NCBI RefSeq assembly: GCF_003478035.1
Contig: NZ_QUEP01000005.1
Span: 62,001 to 126,000 of the forward strand
Length of the DNA stretch: 64,000 bases
Direction: 5' to 3'
Source: Clostridium sp. OF03-18AA
GTDB taxonomy: Bacteria > Bacillota > Clostridia > Lachnospirales > Lachnospiraceae
Part shown: piece by piece, positions 1 to 7,982 of the stretch
Numbering within the stretch: the first letter of the stretch is position 1
Layout: each line of letters starts with the position of its first letter
Notes under the pieces: model-generated
What the model saw: only the letters and a program-made list of their open reading frames with translations
What the model was told of the DNA's origin: nothing
The model's database searches: none
Translations under genes and position numbers: made by a program

Positions 1-549
1 CATGGAGCAGATGTTTTCGTCGATCTTTAAGTTCAGGGTGATCACTTTCTTTTCCTCATTTACCTTTAATTTTGCCTCTGTAACCGCATAGTTTACGCGG
101 TCGTGGATATCAAACGAGGCCATCTCCTTCTGGCGGACGCGGTTTCTGCGTACATCCGTCTTGTCGGCGATGATAAGCGCCGCGGAGATCGGATCTACAG
201 CTCCGCCCGTTGACTCATCATGGTTTCCGATCGCGGAGACGATGATCGCGCGGTCTGTGATCGGAAGATCCGTCTTTTCCAGGATCTGGGATGCCAGAAG
301 GGCACCATACTCCGCATGGGCATGCCGGTTGATCGCATTTCCCATATCATGCATGAAACCGGCGATCTTCACCAGCTCGATATCGTGATCTGAGTAACCG
401 AATTTCTTTAAGATCATTGCTGCCCGCTCCGCAACCATCGCGCAGTGCGCGTCCGAATGATCTGTAAATCCCATAGTCCCCAGATTGTCGTTTCCTTTTT
501 TCAGGTAAGCTAAAACTTCCTCGTTTTTCTTGATTTCCTTATATGTCAT
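1..549 (-). CDS. HD-domain phosphohydrolase (3' end outside window)
   Basis: The reading frame starts at an ATG at 549 (N-terminus MTYKEIKKNEEVLAYL), preceded by an AGAGG ribosome binding site, and runs off the left edge after 183 codons without a stop. It shows HD-superfamily metal ligands: an early TDHSDAHC segment, then GFMHDMGNAIN (the HD pair), H-x-H in NRHAHAEYG, and SAIGNHDE further on, then a DKTDVRR segment. HD proteins are metal-dependent phosphohydrolases acting on nucleotides or related phosphoesters. The substrate cannot be told from the sequence. The C-terminus is missing, so an extra domain cannot be excluded. Confidence 0.8.
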   Translation of the reverse strand, partial: MTYKEIKKNEEVLAYLKKGNDNLGTMGFTDHSDAHCAMVAERAAMILKKFGYSDHDIELVKIAGFMHDMGNAINRHAHAEYGALLASQILEKTDLPITDRAIIVSAIGNHDESTGGAVDPISAALIIADKTDVRRNRVRQKEMASFDIHDRVNYAVTEAKLKVNEEKKVITLNLKIDENICSM

Positions 550-730
550 ATTCTTTTTCCTCTGCCGCAGTCGACCCAGCTCGTGACTGCTCTTTCTTTT
601 CTCTCTCATTTTCACTTCTATATCATATAACAGAAAAAAGAAACGAACAATCACGCTCCGGTAAAAGAATGTAAAATCTGTGTAAAAACTCATTCTGTGA
701 GATTTCCATCTTAATTCGAGGCGAACCTCC

Positions 731-859
731 GTGAGGCAGGACGCAAAGTTCATATCTGTGAGACTGGATGCGAAGTTCTTCCGTGGGACAGTATGCAAAG
801 TTCATATCTGTGAGGCTGGATGCGAAGTTCATACCGTGAGACAGTATGCAAAGTTTTTC
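731..859 (+). repeat. Five imperfect tandem repeats of 24-27 bp
   Basis: Units begin at 731, 758, 783, 810 and 836 and follow GTGAGRCNGKATGCRAAGTT plus a short variable tail such as CATATCT. The array ends directly at the -35 box of the MATE promoter. A 137-codon frame crosses it but has no family resemblance, so it is treated as non-coding. It could be a regulator-binding array or a degenerate mobile repeat. Confidence 0.7.
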
Positions 860-888
860 TTGACATATGTATGTAATCGTACTATGAT
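860..888 (+). promoter_or_regulatory. Promoter of the MATE gene
   Basis: TTGACA at 860-865 and TATGAT at 883-888 are separated by exactly 17 bp, a near-consensus sigma-A promoter about 100 bp upstream of the MATE start at 990. Confidence 0.8.
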
Positions 889-907
889 TCTACGTACGAT
901 TTCGTAC
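875..907 (+). promoter_or_regulatory. Probable operator overlapping the MATE promoter
   Basis: A perfect palindrome GTACGATTTCGTAC lies at 894-907, just past the -10 box. An inverted pair AATCGTAC (875-882) and GTACGATT (894-901) flanks the -10. The nearby MarR-family gene is the obvious candidate to bind here; this is inferred from position only. Confidence 0.55.
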
Positions 908-989
908 ATCAACAGCTGCAAAACTGTCGATAGGAAAAACATGAATTTTCCCTCGGGCAGACACAGTAAAAAAACTGAAAGGGCACACG

Positions 990-2320
990 ATGAATATTTC
1001 ACTTTCCGACCACTTTACCTACAAAAAACTCCTGCGGTTCACGTTTCCGTCTATCGTCATGATGATTCTCACGTCCATCTACGGAGTTGTGGACGGTGTT
1101 TTCGTCTCGAACTTTGTGGGTTCCGAGGCCTTCGCCTCCATTAATATCATTATGCCGTTTCTCATGATCCTCGGTGCCATCGGCTTTATGACCGGCAGCG
1201 GCGGCAGTGCCCTGGTGGCTCTGACCTTCGGAACCGGGAATGAAAAAAAGCAAAGGAGATCTTTTCCCTCCTCGTCTACGTTCTGATCGCGGTGGGCTTC
1301 CTCTTTACGGTAGGCGGTGAGATTCTTTTAGCCCCGATGGCAAGACTCTTAGGTGCTGATGAGATCCTTCTCCCCTACTGCGTCCGTTACGGCCGGATCA
1401 TCCTGCTGGCTCTGATTCCCTTCATGCTGCAGAATGTATTCCAGAGCTTTCTCGTTGTAGCGGAACGCCCGCAGCTCGGACTCCTGATCACCATCGCGGC
1501 AGGACTCACAAACATGATCCTCGATGCTTATTTTATCGCTGTTCTGCGTCTCGGTGTCGTGGGAGCGGCCGCCGCAACGGCGATCAGTCAGTCCATCGGC
1601 GGACTGATCCCCCTGCTCTACTTTATCTTTCCAAACAGGAGCCGACTCCGTCTCGGAAGGACCCATATGGACTTTAGTGCCCTGTTGAAGACCTGTACAA
1701 ACGGCGCTTCCGAGTTTATGACGAACATCTCCATGTCCATCGTGAACATGCTCTACAACTGGCAGCTCATGCGCCTTTCCGGTTCCGATGGTGTTGCCGT
1801 ATACGGCGTCATCATGTACGTGAGCTTTATCTTTGCGGCGCTCTTTATCGGCTACTCTATGGGAAGTGCCCCGATCGTGGGCTATCACTGCGGTGCAGGA
1901 AATAAGAGCGAGTTAAAGAATCTGCTCGGAAAAAGCTTCCGGCTGATCCTGACCTTTCAGATCATCCTGACGATCGTGGCAGAAGCGGGTGCCCCGTTTC
2001 TTGCGGGAATTTTCGTCCGCTATAACACGAACCTCTTAGACATGACGGTCCATGCATTCCGCTCATACTCGATCTCTTTCCTGTTCATGGGCTTCAGCAT
2101 CTACGCATCGTCCTTCTTTACGGCACTCAACGACGGATTTGTCTCCGCTGTGATCTCCTTCTGCCGTACCATGATCTTTGAAACAGGGGCTGTGATCATA
2201 CTGCCGTTTTTCCTCGGTGTCTCCGGGATCTGGTATTCCATCATCGCGGCGGAATTTATGGCGGTATGCCTGTCGCTCTTCTTCCTGATCCGGAAGGCAA
2301 AGAAGTACGGATACACATAG
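990..2320 (+). pseudogene. MATE family multidrug exporter, frameshifted in an A7 run
   Basis: MATE proteins are 12-helix Na+ or H+ antiporters that export drugs and cations. The first frame (990-1286) reads MNISLSDHFTYKKLL and the family-typical GSGGSALVAL, then ends in an unrelated tail. The rest of the protein continues in the -1 frame (…IAVGFLFTVGG…) up to 2320. The shift lies at seven A's (1243-1249); one more A, or a -1 slip on A-AAA-AAG, would give NEKKAKEIFSLLVYVL and a normal protein of about 443 residues. The break may be a true mutation, a homopolymer sequencing error, or programmed slippage. A MarR gene follows 72 bp downstream on the same strand, suggesting a self-regulated efflux locus. 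Confidence 0.8.
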
Positions 2321-2392
2321 ACTGATAACCCGTGCAGGCGGATGCAAAGCCCTGCACTGCCCCCATACACTTATATTTTCAGGAGATCTGCC

Positions 2393-2818
2393 ATGTACTC
2401 TGCATTTAAAGAATTCTACAACCTACTCAGCCAGGTCAACAGTGTCTACCATGACGCTGCATTAAAGCTCGGTCTCACGGACAGCGAGCTTGATATTCTC
2501 TACTCCCTCAATGAACACGGCTCCGGCTGCAATCAAAGTATTTTTTACAAAGAGACCGGCACCACAAAATCCACGATCAACTCTGCAGTACGCAGGATGG
2601 AACAAGCCGGTTATCTGTACCTGAAACCCGGAACTGGGAGGAACACCTGCGTTTTTCTCACGGAAAAAGGAGAGGAACTCATGAAAAATACCGCCCATCG
2701 CCTGATCTCCATCGAAAATGCGATTTTTGAGAGCTGGTCTCCCGAGGAGCAGCAGCTCTTCATGAAACTGAACCGGGATTTCGCGGTCAAATTCACGGAG
2801 GAGACGAAAGCCTTATAA
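2393..2818 (+). CDS. MarR family transcriptional regulator
   Basis: A winged-helix repressor of 141 residues. The ATG at 2393 is chosen because AGGAG stands 7 bp upstream. The fold markers are a helical N-terminus, LGLTDSELDILYSL, the recognition region TGTTKSTINSAVRRMEQAGYLY, and the wing with TGRNTCVFLTEKGEEL. MarR proteins bind palindromic operators as dimers and are released by small lipophilic ligands. It follows the broken MATE gene and probably controls it through the palindrome at 894-907. The ligand is unknown. Confidence 0.85.
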   Translation: MYSAFKEFYNLLSQVNSVYHDAALKLGLTDSELDILYSLNEHGSGCNQSIFYKETGTTKSTINSAVRRMEQAGYLYLKPGTGRNTCVFLTEKGEELMKNTAHRLISIENAIFESWSPEEQQLFMKLNRDFAVKFTEETKAL

Positions 2819-2852
2819 GCTCTGATAAAACAGAATTTCCCATTACGCAAAA

Positions 2853-2892
2853 ATCAGCGCCTCTGAAAAATGTTTTCAGGCGCTGATCTTTT
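2853..2892. terminator. Bidirectional terminator between marR and ribH
   Basis: A 10-bp stem, ATCAGCGCCT (2853-2862) with AGGCGCTGAT (2878-2887), is flanked by A's on the left and T's on the right. It separates the convergent marR and rib transcripts. Confidence 0.8.
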
Positions 2893-2911
2893 ACGTCTAT
2901 ATGATCTGAAA

Positions 2912-3385
2912 TTAGAACTGTCTCATAAGATTTACCATCTCGATCGCGGAAAGTGCACAGTCATATCCCTTATTTCCGCCTTTGCTTCCGGCACGGGCGA
3001 TGGCCTGCTCGATGTTCTCGGTTGTCAGGACGCCGAAGAGTACCGGCATCTTCTCTGCCAGTCCCACCTGCGCGATTCCCTTGGAGACCTCACTGCACAC
3101 ATAATCGTAGTGTGTGGTATCACCGCGGATCACAGCGCCGACGCAGATGATCGCGTCGTACTTGCCGGACTTTGCCATGGCAGATGCCGCAACCGGGATC
3201 TCGAACGCGCCCGGAACCCAGGCCGCCGTGATATTTTCTTCCTCCACACCGTGGCGGACAAGTCCGTCAACTGCTCCGCCTAAAAGCTTATTTACGATGA
3301 TCTCGTTGAAACGGGAAGCTACGATCCCCACTTTCATGCCTTCCGGTGCTACAACTTTTCCTTCTAATACTTTGATCTCTTTCAT
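2912..3385 (-). CDS. ribH: 6,7-dimethyl-8-ribityllumazine synthase
   Basis: RibH condenses 5-amino-6-ribitylaminouracil with 3,4-dihydroxy-2-butanone 4-phosphate to give lumazine, the penultimate step of riboflavin synthesis. It usually forms a 60-mer or pentamer in the cytosol. The 157-residue length is typical. Family marks include [17 protein letters not shown], the [13 protein letters not shown] loop, [16 protein letters not shown] with the catalytic His region, and [15 protein letters not shown]. It is the last gene of the leftward rib operon, 213 bp after ribBA, and ends before a bidirectional terminator. Confidence 0.97.
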   Translation of the reverse strand: MKEIKVLEGKVVAPEGMKVGIVASRFNEIIVNKLLGGAVDGLVRHGVEEENITAAWVPGAFEIPVAASAMAKSGKYDAIICVGAVIRGDTTHYDYVCSEVSKGIAQVGLAEKMPVLFGVLTTENIEQAIARAGSKGGNKGYDCALSAIEMVNLMRQF

Positions 3386-3465
3386 GATGTTTCTCCTTTT
3401 CTTATGCTTACTGCTATTCAGAAGTCTTCATAATTACATGCAAAATTCTATTTCCAATTGCCCAT

Positions 3466-3558
3466 CACTTCCATCCGTGCGGGATGCATGCCCGTAGATC
3501 TGTGCCGCCTGCGCGGCTGTAATCATCTCAGCACTTCCGTCCGTGCGGGATGCATGCC
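3466..3558. repeat. 27-bp direct repeat pair between ribBA and ribH
   Basis: CACTTCCRTCCGTGCGGGAT followed by GCATGCC occurs at 3466-3492 and again at 3532-3558 with one mismatch, 66 bp apart. The unit contains the palindromic core GCATGC. No coding function is seen in the gap between the two rib genes. Confidence 0.7.
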
Positions 3559-3598
3559 GCCGGTGTACAGGACTTTCAGCAATGGACGTTCCATCCTA

Positions 3599-4810
3599 TC
3601 ACACTTTAATTTTTGTAAAGATGTGTCCCATCTTGTCCTGCTTCGTCTTCAGATAGAAGCTGTCGTACTGCTGCGGATCGATCTCGATCGGCACGCGCTC
3701 ATGAATCTCAAGTCCGAAGCCGGAAAGTCCGTAGATCTTCTCCGGATTATTCGTGAGAAGTCTCAAGGACTTCACGCCGAGATCCCTTAAGATCTGTGCC
3801 CCGATCCAGTATTCCCTGAGATCCGGAGCAAAACCAAGCTTGATATTGGCCTCCACCGTGTCAAAGCCTTGCTCCTGAAGCACATACGTCTTCAGTTTGT
3901 TGATCAGACCGATGCCGCGGCCTTCCTGGCGCATGTAGAGGATGATGCCACGGCCTTCCGCCTCCACCTGGCGCATCGCGGTCTGGAGCTGTTTTCCGCA
4001 GTCACAGCGCATGGAACCGAACACATCTCCGGTCAGGCACTCGGAATGCACGCGGCAGAGCACATCCTCGCCGTCCCCGATATCCCCCTTCACAAGAGCC
4101 ACATGGTGCTCGCCGGTAATATCGTTCACATAGCCGTAGATCTTAAAGTGTCCGTACTGGGTCGGCATGTCCGCGCAGGCTTCCTGCACCACATGTTTTT
4201 CATGGACACGGCAGTAATCCTGCAGTTCCTTGATCGTGATAAATTTCAGTCCGTACTCCTTCGCCAGCTTCCATAGATTCGTGGTCCGCATCATGGTTCC
4301 GTCTTCCTCCATGATCTCACAGCACACGCCGCACTCGGAAAGTCCCGCCAGACGCATGAGGTCCACAGTTGCCTCGGTATGGCCGTTTCTCACGAGCACT
4401 CCGCCCCGTCTTGCTACAAGCGGGAATACGTGTCCCGGTCTTCTGAGATCCTGGGGCTTTGTCGCCGGATCCACACACTTCATCATCGTGTAAGAGCGCT
4501 CCGCCGCAGAAATTCCTGTTGTCGTGTCCACATGGTCAATGGAGACCGTGAATGCCGTGCAGTGGTTATCCGTGTTCTCGGATACCATCTGCGGAAGTCC
4601 CAGCCGCTCTGCCACTGCCGCGCTCATCGGCGTACAGATCAGTCCCTTTGCGTGGCTTGCCATGAAATTGATATTTGCCTGTGTCGCGAACTCTGCCGCG
4701 CAGATCATATCTCCCTCATTCTCCCGGTCCGGGTCATCTGTCACGAGAATGATCTTTCCCGCCCGCAGATCTTCGATCGCTTCTTCGATTGTGTTGTATT
4801 GCTCGTTCAT
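3599..4810 (-). CDS. ribBA: Bifunctional 3,4-dihydroxy-2-butanone 4-phosphate synthase / GTP cyclohydrolase II
   Basis: A 403-residue fusion of two riboflavin enzymes. The N-terminal RibB half (about 1-200) has the acidic metal loop [30 protein letters not shown] and GVCCEIM, and makes the four-carbon unit from ribulose 5-phosphate. The C-terminal RibA half (about 205-400) opens the GTP ring. It carries the zinc cysteines in [18 protein letters not shown], the RQEGRGIGL segment, and LTNNPEKI. The fusion is normal in Firmicutes. It lies between ribE and ribH in the riboswitch-controlled operon. Confidence 0.97.
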   Translation of the reverse strand: MNEQYNTIEEAIEDLRAGKIILVTDDPDRENEGDMICAAEFATQANINFMASHAKGLICTPMSAAVAERLGLPQMVSENTDNHCTAFTVSIDHVDTTTGISAAERSYTMMKCVDPATKPQDLRRPGHVFPLVARRGGVLVRNGHTEATVDLMRLAGLSECGVCCEIMEEDGTMMRTTNLWKLAKEYGLKFITIKELQDYCRVHEKHVVQEACADMPTQYGHFKIYGYVNDITGEHHVALVKGDIGDGEDVLCRVHSECLTGDVFGSMRCDCGKQLQTAMRQVEAEGRGIILYMRQEGRGIGLINKLKTYVLQEQGFDTVEANIKLGFAPDLREYWIGAQILRDLGVKSLRLLTNNPEKIYGLSGFGLEIHERVPIEIDPQQYDSFYLKTKQDKMGHIFTKIKV

Positions 4811-4936
4811 ATTTTCCTGCCTTTCCAGAGCCTTTTATTAAAAGTTTTTCTTTCAGCAGGATTCCTACTGCTGAAACTTTAACTGCTCTGATCTCATATT
4901 TTCTGGATGTTTCTAAATATCTTCAAAGCATCTGTT

Positions 4937-5635
4937 TTAAAATCCATATTTCTGAAGGAACTCCATGCTGAGACCGGAGTTTCCTTTCGTGCTGTCCCCG
5001 GCATCCTTGCCGTCCTCCGCTTTTCCCCTGTCCGCACCGGAATTTCTTCCGATATCCACAAATTTCTGAATATATTTCCCCACAATGTCGTTTTCCAGAT
5101 TGACCGCATCTCCTGCTTTTTTCTTCAAAAGCGTTGTCTCCTCGCCGGTATGTGGGATCACCGACACTGAAAAGTTCCGCTTTGTCACCGCCGCCACCGT
5201 GAGGCTGATCCCGTCGATGCAGATTGAACCTTTTTCCACGATCAGATCCAGGATCTTATCTGTACATGCGATCGTGACCCAGACTGCATTCTCTTCCCGT
5301 CTCATCGATTCGATCTGACCGGTTCCGTCAATGTGACCGGAAACAATATGACCGCCGAATCTGCCGTCCGCCGCCATGGCCCGCTCCAGGTTTACATAAC
5401 TTCCATCACGCAGTGCTCCAAGGCTGCTTCTCCTCACCGTCTCCGCCATCACATCGGCGGAAAACTCGTTATTTTTCATATTCGTGACCGTAAGGCAGAC
5501 ACCATTGACCGCGATGCTGTCACCGATTTTTGTTCCTTCCAGAACTTTTTTCGCTTTTACCGTCAGCGTACCGGAATTTCCGCGCAGGGAAAGTGCCTTC
5601 ACCTGTCCGAGTTCTTCTACAATCCCTGTAAACAT
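4937..5635 (-). CDS. ribE: Riboflavin synthase, alpha subunit
   Basis: The enzyme dismutates two lumazine molecules into riboflavin and the pyrimidine that RibH reuses. The start MFTGIVEELG is the family hallmark. Two lumazine-binding barrels follow (about 1-90 and 95-190), each with a G-DSIAVNGVCLTV or GSICIDGISLTV motif, and the HIVSGHIDGTG junction. At 232 residues it carries a longer charged tail than most homologues (from about residue 195). It lies 22 bp after ribD and 126 bp before ribBA. Confidence 0.96.
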   Translation of the reverse strand: MFTGIVEELGQVKALSLRGNSGTLTVKAKKVLEGTKIGDSIAVNGVCLTVTNMKNNEFSADVMAETVRRSSLGALRDGSYVNLERAMAADGRFGGHIVSGHIDGTGQIESMRREENAVWVTIACTDKILDLIVEKGSICIDGISLTVAAVTKRNFSVSVIPHTGEETTLLKKKAGDAVNLENDIVGKYIQKFVDIGRNSGADRGKAEDGKDAGDSTKGNSGLSMEFLQKYGF

Positions 5636-5657
5636 GCTCTCATTTCCTTTCCCATTT

Positions 5658-6776
5658 TCAATCTACCGAATATCTGAGCATCAGATCATCCCCGATCGTC
5701 TCCATCTGTTTTAACGTCAACATCACGGCTTCCGCCGGATGCGCCACACCGATCCCGGAAACCGGAGTCTTCGCACCGGCACCGCCGAAGATCTTCGGTG
5801 CGATAAACGCGCAGATCTCGTTTACGATCCCGGCTGACAGCGCCGCGTCATTTAAGGTACCGCCGCCCTCTAAAAGTACACTGTCGATACCCTGGCTTCC
5901 GAGATATTCCATGAGCTTTCCAAGATCCACACGCCCGTCTGCGTCCGGGACCGACACAGTCTCCACGCCGGCCGCGTGAAGCTGTTCCTCTTTCTCTTCC
6001 GCTTCTTTACAGCCTTCCCCGGAATGCTCCCCCGCATACGCTACGATGGTCCGGTACTCCTTTGCCGTCTTCACGATCTGTGAATCCATCGGGATCCTGA
6101 GTCCGCTGTCGCAGATGATCCGCACCGGGCTCTTCAGCCCGGGGATCCGGACGTTCAACATCGGATCGTCTGCCAGGACCGTGCCGATCCCCGCCATGAT
6201 CCCCATATACTGGTGGCGCAGCTCCTGCACCTTTTTCCTTGCACTCTCTCCTGTGATCCACTTGGAGTCACCGGTCCGCGCAGCGATCTTTCCGTCCGCC
6301 GTCATGGCGTATTTCATGACCACATAGGGCGTTTTCTTTGTGATATAGTGGAAGAACACCGGATTTAACGCATCGCATTCCTCCCGCATAAAGTCCTCTT
6401 CCACCCGGACTCCCGCTGCTCTTAAGATCGCCGCGCCTTTTCCTGCCACCAGGGGATTCGGATCTCTTGAACCGATCACAACTCTTGCGATCTTCTGCTC
6501 GAGGATCGCCTCCGTGCAGGGAGGTGTCTTTCCGTAATGGCAGCACGGCTCCAACGTCACATAGAGTGTCGCGCCCTCCGCGCTTTCCGTGAGCGACGCA
6601 ATGGCATTTCGCTCCGCGTGGAGTTTTCCGCACCGCTCATGATAACCTTCCCCTATGATCCTTCCGTCTTTCACGATCACAGCTCCCACGAGGGGATTCG
6701 GGCTCGTCCAGCCAAGTCCCCCCTTTGCAAGCTCAATGGCCCGCAGCATATAATCCCGGTCCGTCATCTTTTTCAC
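5658..6776 (-). CDS. ribD: Bifunctional diaminohydroxyphosphoribosylaminopyrimidine deaminase / reductase
   Basis: First gene of the rib operon, 372 residues. The N-terminal deaminase has the zinc ligands HAERNAI and PCCHYGKTPPC. The C-terminal reductase (from about residue 145) contains PYVVMKYAMTADGKIA, DSKWITGESAR and a late LLEGGGTLN nucleotide-binding loop. Together they convert the RibA product into the ribitylaminopyrimidine. A GAGGAG site stands 8 bp before the ATG. Expression depends on the FMN riboswitch and the hairpins upstream. Confidence 0.97.
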   Translation of the reverse strand: MKKMTDRDYMLRAIELAKGGLGWTSPNPLVGAVIVKDGRIIGEGYHERCGKLHAERNAIASLTESAEGATLYVTLEPCCHYGKTPPCTEAILEQKIARVVIGSRDPNPLVAGKGAAILRAAGVRVEEDFMREECDALNPVFFHYITKKTPYVVMKYAMTADGKIAARTGDSKWITGESARKKVQELRHQYMGIMAGIGTVLADDPMLNVRIPGLKSPVRIICDSGLRIPMDSQIVKTAKEYRTIVAYAGEHSGEGCKEAEEKEEQLHAAGVETVSVPDADGRVDLGKLMEYLGSQGIDSVLLEGGGTLNDAALSAGIVNEICAFIAPKIFGGAGAKTPVSGIGVAHPAEAVMLTLKQMETIGDDLMLRYSVD

Positions 6777-6839
6777 TCCTCTTTCCGCAAACCTGCCTTA
6801 CAGGCACAATCAGAAAGTTCCATAGGAATTTTCTGTTAA

Positions 6840-6872
6840 AAAAACCTGTAAAGTAGATGCCTACAGGGTTTT
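6840..6872 (-). terminator. Second hairpin in the rib leader
   Basis: Read leftward, CCTGTA and TACAGG form a short stem followed by seven T's, about 65 bp before ribD. It is weaker than the hairpin at 6944-6981 and may be a back-up attenuator. Confidence 0.4.
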
Positions 6873-6943
6873 CCATATTCGGTCCGTTGTTTCATCCGGA
6901 AATATAAATTTCCGTTATTCCCAGCTTTTCCCGGATCCTTTTC

Positions 6944-6981
6944 ATTAAAAAAGCCCTGAAACAGTTTCCTATTTCAGAGCT
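6944..6981 (-). terminator. Rho-independent attenuator of the FMN riboswitch
   Basis: Read leftward, AGCTCTGAAA (6981-6972) pairs with TTTCAGGGCT (6961-6952) and is followed by a T tract. It lies about 95 bp after the aptamer and is the likely expression platform that stops rib transcription when FMN is bound. Confidence 0.75.
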
Positions 6982-7074
6982 ACTGATCCGATCTTCCGCG
7001 ATACGGAATCTCTCGATCCTGTCCTCTTTTTCGAACACCGGATCGCTTCCGCATATCACAAACAAACCTGAAAT

Positions 7075-7180
7075 TCTTCTTTCATCCAGACTATACTGTC
7101 GGCCCCGGAATCTCACCGGATCATGCCTCTCGGCTCGCGGGCTTTACCGCCGGTAGGGACTTGCACCCTGCCCTGAAGAC
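7075..7180 (-). ncRNA. FMN riboswitch (RFN element)
   Basis: Read leftward the aptamer has the conserved blocks in order: TCTTCAGGGCAGGGTG, CCCTACCGGCGGTAAAGCCC, GCGAGCC, GATCCGGTGAGATTCCGG, and GGCCGACAGTATAGTCTGGA followed by TGAAAGAAG. These match the RFN consensus upstream of riboflavin operons. FMN binding is expected to favour the hairpin at 6944-6981 and shut off ribD-ribE-ribBA-ribH. Confidence 0.97.
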
Positions 7181-7229
7181 TTATTATTGAATTGTCCTAT
7201 CGCTGACCGTCATTTCCATCAGCGGTTGT

Positions 7230-7982
7230 TTACAATATACTCCCGTTCTCCGTATTTGTAAAGTATTTTCGATAGGAATTTTTGTCATTGCCAGACAATA
7301 TTTCCAGACAGCCCAATCCATATCCCTGACCGGCTCCGCAGTCCAGAAAGATCTTATCGTCCCTTATGATCATATCTCCCGCGTACTGTGTTCCATATTT
7401 GAATGTCGGCGTGTGTCCCACTATGGCAGTCATTCCCGCTGGAAGCCGGTTATCCGCGTCTGGTGATTCATATCGGTTTATGAGGACATCATAATCCGCT
7501 GTTTTTCTTTTCCCACCGGGATCTTTTTGCACTGCTAGAAGTTCTTTTTTCATTTCATCATCCGGCGCTCCGTGAATCAACACATACTTTCTGCCGCAGA
7601 TCTCCATGGCTGCCCAGAGCGGCATCGTTTCGATAAACTCCAGAACCTTCCTGCGTCCTGTCTCTGACAGCATATTCATCTGCCTGATGATCCCCGCCCC
7701 GTCTCCGGCCACCCAGGGCCGCATCGTGGAATCCGGGATCCCGGCCGCGCGGTCTGTTCCAAAATACTGTAAGAGCCGCTGTTCATGATTCCCTCTCAGC
7801 GCCAGAATATTCTTATGTTCCATCACAAAGCACAAAAGTCCCAGGGAATCCGGTCCTTTCGCCACAAGATCCCCCAGGATCACCATCCGATTCGCATCCG
7901 TAAACCGGATCTTTTTCAGTATTTGCAGAAAGGGAATAAAATATCCATGAATGTCACTCATCAGATACAGGTTCCCGCTCAT
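7230..7982 (-). CDS. Calcineurin-like metallophosphoesterase
   Basis: A 250-residue cytosolic phosphoesterase of the PrpE/ApaH-like type. The dinuclear metal motifs are clear: SDIHG (residues 9-13), GDLVAKGPDS, GNHEQRL, a mid-domain LIHGAPD, and GHTPTF near the end. Family members hydrolyse phosphoproteins, dinucleoside tetraphosphates or phosphodiesters; the substrate here is not evident. The ATG overlaps the stop of the ABC ATPase in an ATGA, so the two are translationally coupled. This suggests it acts on something the importer brings in, but that is inference. Confidence 0.85.
   Translation of the reverse strand: MSGNLYLMSDIHGYFIPFLQILKKIRFTDANRMVILGDLVAKGPDSLGLLCFVMEHKNILALRGNHEQRLLQYFGTDRAAGIPDSTMRPWVAGDGAGIIRQMNMLSETGRRKVLEFIETMPLWAAMEICGRKYVLIHGAPDDEMKKELLAVQKDPGGKRKTADYDVLINRYESPDADNRLPAGMTAIVGHTPTFKYGTQYAGDMIIRDDKIFLDCGAGQGYGLGCLEILSGNDKNSYRKYFTNTENGSIL
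7234..7262 (-). promoter_or_regulatory. Promoter of the rib operon
   Basis: On the minus strand TTTACA (7262-7257) and TATATT (7239-7234) are 17 bp apart. They lie inside the last codons of the upstream metallophosphoesterase gene, about 50 bp before the aptamer. Confidence 0.6.

Noticed and set aside
731..859. The five-unit array as a CRISPR
   Set aside because: The repeats abut one another without spacers.
731..1144. A 137-codon frame across the tandem repeat array and into the MATE start
   Set aside because: It is made of the repeat itself and then of the wrong frame of the MATE gene. It has no ribosome site and no recognisable domain.
3458..3790. A 110-codon plus-strand frame with the repeated peptide RAGCMP
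   Set aside because: The repeated peptide comes from the 27-bp DNA repeat, and the rest is antisense to ribBA.
6892..7116. A 74-codon frame in the rib leader
   Set aside because: It overlaps the FMN aptamer and the attenuator hairpin and has no ribosome site; the RNA structure explains the sequence.
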